This document shows, in pieces, positions 4,844-7,378 of a stretch of 7,378 nt of DNA. Position 1 is the first letter of the stretch; every line of letters starts with the position of its first letter. Location of the stretch: NCBI GenBank assembly GCA_031289065.1, contig JAITQI010000107.1, forward strand, positions 1-7,378. The letters run 5' to 3'. Source of the stretch: Oscillospiraceae bacterium. Lineage in GTDB: Bacteria; Bacillota; Clostridia; Oscillospirales; UBA929. The notes under the pieces are model-generated. The model saw nothing but the letters and a program-made list of their open reading frames with translations, was not told where the DNA came from and searched no databases. Made by a program: the position numbers and the translations under genes.

Positions 4844-7075
4844 TTACCGACCGGCTTTGGCCTTTCCGACCGGGAGCTTTTTCAGCTTGTGGTTTTGCCA
4901 CGCCGCCCAGGTCGGCCCGGCGATGCCGATGGAGGAGAAGCAGCCGAAGACCGTGCCGATGGCCATAGGCAGAGCGAAACTGGTGAGGGAATCCAACCCG
5001 TTCCCGGCGGCCAGCACAAAGACGATGAGCAAGCTGCCCAGCACGGTGACGCTGGTGTTGATGGAACGGGTCAGCGTCTCGGAGAGGCTCAGGTTGACCA
5101 GCCCGTCCGGGGAGAGATCGGTTCTCTTGCGCATGTTTTCCCGCAGACGGTCGTAGATGACGATGGTGTCGTTGATGGAGAAACCCAAGATGGTCAGCGT
5201 GACCGCCACGAAGGATTCGCCCAGCGGGATGCCGAAGATGCCAAAGGCGAAGAAGGCGAACAGCACGTCGTGGAACAGCGCCAGCATGGCCATCGCCCCG
5301 GCCGACAGGCCGTGAATCTTGCGGAAACGGAACCAGACGTAAATCATGATGAACAGGAAGGACAGCAGGACGGCCAGCAGACCGTTGCGCAGGAACCGCG
5401 CCCCAAAGAAGGGAGCCACGTTGTTGGTCTCGACGGGGGCCTGGAAGCCCACCTCGGGGAAGGCCTCCTGCAGGGCCAGGGTGATGTCGGCGAACTCATC
5501 CGTGTTGAGGGAATCCCCCCCGGCCAGGTTGAGCACCAGCTTGTTGCCGCCCCCCTGGGCGAAGAAGTCGGTTGTTTTTTGGGCGGTGACGTTGTGCCCC
5601 GGCAGGGCGTCGTTGGCCACCCGGGAGGCCGTGTCCACGTCGAAGTCCGCGCTGTCGGCGATTTCGTACTTGAGGATGGCCCCGCCGGTGAACTGGATGT
5701 CGAGGTTGACCCCGCCCCGGGCCAGCAGCGCGACGATGCCGAGAAGCGCGAAGACACCGGAAGCGGCGTAGAAAATTTTCTTCTTCTGATAGAAGTTGAT
5801 GATCTTGGTTTCCTTGCGCGCCAAAGATTTGGCGGACAGGAACATGGTGGGCTTGCGGAAAGGCTTGAACTGGGTCAGGGAGGCGGTCATCAGGCGGGTG
5901 GACAGCACGCCGCCCACAAAGTTCATAATCAGACCGAACAGCAGGGTGTAGCCGAAGGACTTGATGGTGCCCGAGCCGAAGATGAGCATGAGGATGGCCG
6001 CGATGGCCGTGGTGATGTTGCCGTCCAGCACGGCGGTGAAGGCCCGGGCGAAGCCGGAGGAGATCGCCGAATCGATGCCCTTGCCGCTGCGCAGCTCATC
6101 CCGGATGCGTTCGGCGATGATGATGTTGGCGTCCACCCCCATGCCGATGGATAGGATGATACCCGCGATGCCGGGCAGGGTGAGAGTGAGCTGCATCCCG
6201 GACATGATCAGTAGCAGACCGGAGATTTGCAGCACCAGGGCGATACTGGCCACCACGCCGGACAGACGGTAGTACAGAATCAGGCCGATGCAAATCAGCA
6301 GGAAGGCCAGCAGCCCGGCAAACAGCGTGACTTCCAGGGCGTTTGTGCCCAACATCGGGCTGATGGTGCTGTAGTTGCGGGAGGTCAGCGCGAAGGGCAG
6401 CGCGCCGGAGTTGATTTGATTGGACAGCGTCTGGGCTTCCGCGGCGGTGAAGGTGCCGGTGATCCGGCAGGTCTCGTCGTCGATGGCCGAGTTGACGGTG
6501 GGATTGGAGATCATGGTTTCGTCCATGTAGATCGAGATGCTCTGCCCCACCAACGCCGCGGTCGCCACATAGAAGGCCTCCCGGCCCTCCGTCGTCAGGC
6601 GCAGATTGACCTGATAGGTCAGCGTGGTGGCGTCGGTCTGACGCTCGAAGGAGGCCGAGGCCACCTGGCTGCCCTCCAAAACCACATTGCCGTCCGGATC
6701 GCGGAAGGTCAGATGGGCCATTTCCCCCAGTTCCTTAATGGCCTGCGCCGGGTCGAAATCGGTCTGTCCGGACTTCCAGGGAAAGCGGACAAAGATGTGC
6801 CGATCGTCGTTGGTGACGTCCCGATCCAGGATGCTCGCGGCGTCCAGGCGGGTTTCGATGATGGAGCGGGCCGAGTCGATCTGATCTTGGGTGGGGTTGA
6901 CGTTCTCGTCCGCCGGCTCAAAGACGGCGTCAACGCCGCCGTTGATGTCGATGCCGAAGCGCATGTTCTGCGCGGACAGGGGGCGGCCGAACAGTCCGAA
7001 GACCACCGTAGCGACCAGCACTGTGACCAGCGCGACGATGAAGAAGGTGTATTTGCTTCTGTAAGCGTTATGCAT
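4844..7075 (-). CDS. secDF: Fused protein translocase subunit SecDF (743 aa)
   Basis: SecDF is an RND-superfamily membrane protein that uses the proton gradient to help pull exported proteins through SecYEG. The SecD half has TM1 at residues ~9-29, the motif GIDINGGV (41-48), a ~220-residue external domain, SGALPFAL (223-230), and in the membrane part GMGVDANIIIAERIRDE (311-327) with Asp315. The SecF half starts near 434 with its own first helix, then LDIQFTGG (458-465) and GFSINDTIVIYDRLREN (631-647) with Asp636. These two aspartates match the conserved residues of the proton path in characterised SecDF. Length is like Bacillus SecDF (737). I chose the ATG at 7075, with a GGTTGTGA partial ribosome-binding site about 8 bases upstream; a TTG at 7111 would add 12 residues containing no family sequence. 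No clear promoter is seen, so regulation is unknown. Confidence 0.96.
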   Translation of the reverse strand: MHNAYRSKYTFFIVALVTVLVATVVFGLFGRPLSAQNMRFGIDINGGVDAVFEPADENVNPTQDQIDSARSIIETRLDAASILDRDVTNDDRHIFVRFPWKSGQTDFDPAQAIKELGEMAHLTFRDPDGNVVLEGSQVASASFERQTDATTLTYQVNLRLTTEGREAFYVATAALVGQSISIYMDETMISNPTVNSAIDDETCRITGTFTAAEAQTLSNQINSGALPFALTSRNYSTISPMLGTNALEVTLFAGLLAFLLICIGLILYYRLSGVVASIALVLQISGLLLIMSGMQLTLTLPGIAGIILSIGMGVDANIIIAERIRDELRSGKGIDSAISSGFARAFTAVLDGNITTAIAAILMLIFGSGTIKSFGYTLLFGLIMNFVGGVLSTRLMTASLTQFKPFRKPTMFLSAKSLARKETKIINFYQKKKIFYAASGVFALLGIVALLARGGVNLDIQFTGGAILKYEIADSADFDVDTASRVANDALPGHNVTAQKTTDFFAQGGGNKLVLNLAGGDSLNTDEFADITLALQEAFPEVGFQAPVETNNVAPFFGARFLRNGLLAVLLSFLFIMIYVWFRFRKIHGLSAGAMAMLALFHDVLFAFFAFGIFGIPLGESFVAVTLTILGFSINDTIVIYDRLRENMRKRTDLSPDGLVNLSLSETLTRSINTSVTVLGSLLIVFVLAAGNGLDSLTSFALPMAIGTVFGCFSSIGIAGPTWAAWQNHKLKKLPVGKAKAGR

Positions 7076-7105
7076 GGGTGTATTCACAACCTTTTTACAA
7101 AATAG

Positions 7106-7123
7106 GGACAACCGGGGTTGTCC
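7106..7123. repeat. Perfect hairpin in the secDF 5' leader
   Basis: GGACAACC (7106-7113) and GGTTGTCC (7116-7123) form an 8-bp stem with two bases between. On the minus strand it lies 31-48 bases before the secDF start and is followed by CTATTTTGTAAAAAGG, a weak terminator or attenuator layout. Confidence 0.5.
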
Positions 7124-7295
7124 GATTTAACAGAGGGGAGACCGCCGACCCCGGCGGCGCGTGAGGGGCGGCCGAAAGCGAGAGGATGGACGGCCTGGCC
7201 CGGGCCGTCAGGGTGGGCGTCGGCCCCCACCGCCCGGCGGAGGGCTGCCCGTATCCGGGAAAAAACAGCCCGGCGCACAGGGGAAAGGAGAACAG
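7124..7295 (+). other. GC-rich gap with four consecutive inverted repeats; possible structured leader RNA
   Basis: No convincing gene is present on either strand. On the plus strand four hairpins follow each other: 7142-7157 (5-bp stem), 7189-7209 (GACGGCC/GGCCGTC), 7212-7231 (GGTGGG/CCCACC) and 7242-7271. In the last, GGGCTG-CCCG pairs with CGGG and CAGCCC around a TATC loop, with six A bases bulged on one side. It ends ten bases before the ribosome-binding site of the gene at 7296, so it could be that gene's 5' leader. I could not match it to any riboswitch, T-box, 6S, SRP or RNase P consensus I know. GC-rich DNA makes hairpins easily, so this remains a candidate. Confidence 0.35.
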
Positions 7296-7378
7296 ATGCC
7301 GGAAAAATCGCACGTTGCCCATGCAGGCCCCCAGGGGACGCCAGCACAGAGACGGGCGTTCCGCCTGACCCTGCGCCT
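7296..7378 (+). CDS. Unidentified protein, first 27 codons, cut by window edge
   Basis: An open frame starts at ATG 7296 behind a very good ribosome-binding site (GGAAAGGAG, five bases before the ATG) and stays open to the window end. The visible residues begin MPEKSHVAHAGPQGTP and continue AQRRAFRLTLRL: a polar, basic N-terminus that may lead into a membrane segment, which cannot be confirmed here. It is divergent from secDF. I do not recognise the family from so short a piece. Other frames here are either lacking a ribosome-binding site or close before the end. Confidence 0.6.
   Translation, partial: MPEKSHVAHAGPQGTPAQRRAFRLTLR

Noticed and set aside
4778..6154. Long plus-strand open frame opposite secDF
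   Set aside because: Its composition (Gly, Gln, Asp, Glu, Val, His-rich, no domains) is that expected from the antisense of a GC-rich membrane protein gene; secDF on the other strand has clear motifs.
7124..7295. T-box or other known riboswitch in the gap before 7296 (AGGGTGG at 7210-7216)
   Set aside because: The T-box specifier stem and the full AGGGTGGNACCGCG antiterminator sequence are absent, and no other class consensus fits.
7084..7347. Minus-strand open frames upstream of secDF (for example 7095-7322 and 7084-7347)
   Set aside because: Their sequences are rich in Arg, Pro, Ala and Gly with no family resemblance, lack good ribosome-binding sites, and overlap the better supported plus-strand start at 7296.
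7186..7368. Plus-strand open frame starting at ATG 7186
   Set aside because: Its start lies within a predicted hairpin without a properly spaced ribosome-binding site, and the frame ends inside the better supported gene at 7296.

Overview
The window (7,378 bp, GC-rich) looks like chromosomal DNA of a high-GC Clostridia member, most likely Oscillospiraceae-like gut Firmicutes. The basis is strong AGGAGG-type Shine-Dalgarno sites, an adjacent UPF0237/UPF0210 pair, a fused SecDF, an AzgA-type purine permease beside a purine-type phosphoribosyltransferase, and sigma-A-like promoters of the TATAAT/TATACT kind. The taxonomic placement is inference from gene content, not from a marker gene.

Layout, left to right. 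(1) 1-451, minus strand: a small ACT-domain protein (UPF0237) followed directly by the start of a UPF0210 (DUF711/PFL-like) gene that leaves the window; the two look translationally coupled. (2) 566-853, minus: a stand-alone gene for a 72-residue protein I do not recognise, with its own promoter, a hairpin in the leader and an exceptionally long perfect terminator-like hairpin. (3) 952-1962, minus: galE, UDP-glucose 4-epimerase, with a good promoter. (4) 2081-3496, minus: an NCS2/AzgA-type nucleobase permease with a strong terminator. (5) 3694-4245, plus: a type I phosphoribosyltransferase, divergent from the permease; together they form a likely purine import and salvage pair. (6) 4250-4741, minus: a GtrA-family membrane protein that converges tail to tail on the PRTase with only 4 bp between stop codons, its C-terminus running into a heptanucleotide tandem repeat. 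(7) 4844-7075, minus: secDF, the proton-driven accessory subunit of the Sec translocase, separated from gtrA by a near-perfect bidirectional terminator. (8) 7076-7295: a GC-rich gap with several consecutive inverted repeats, then the first 27 codons of a plus-strand gene at 7296.

Most of the window is ordinary housekeeping sequence, and I see no CRISPR array, insertion sequence, tRNA or rRNA. The parts most worth a second look are non-coding or small: the structured leader before the gene at 7296, the small orphan protein gene with an 11-nt sequence shared between its leader and terminator, and the heptamer repeat at the end of gtrA.
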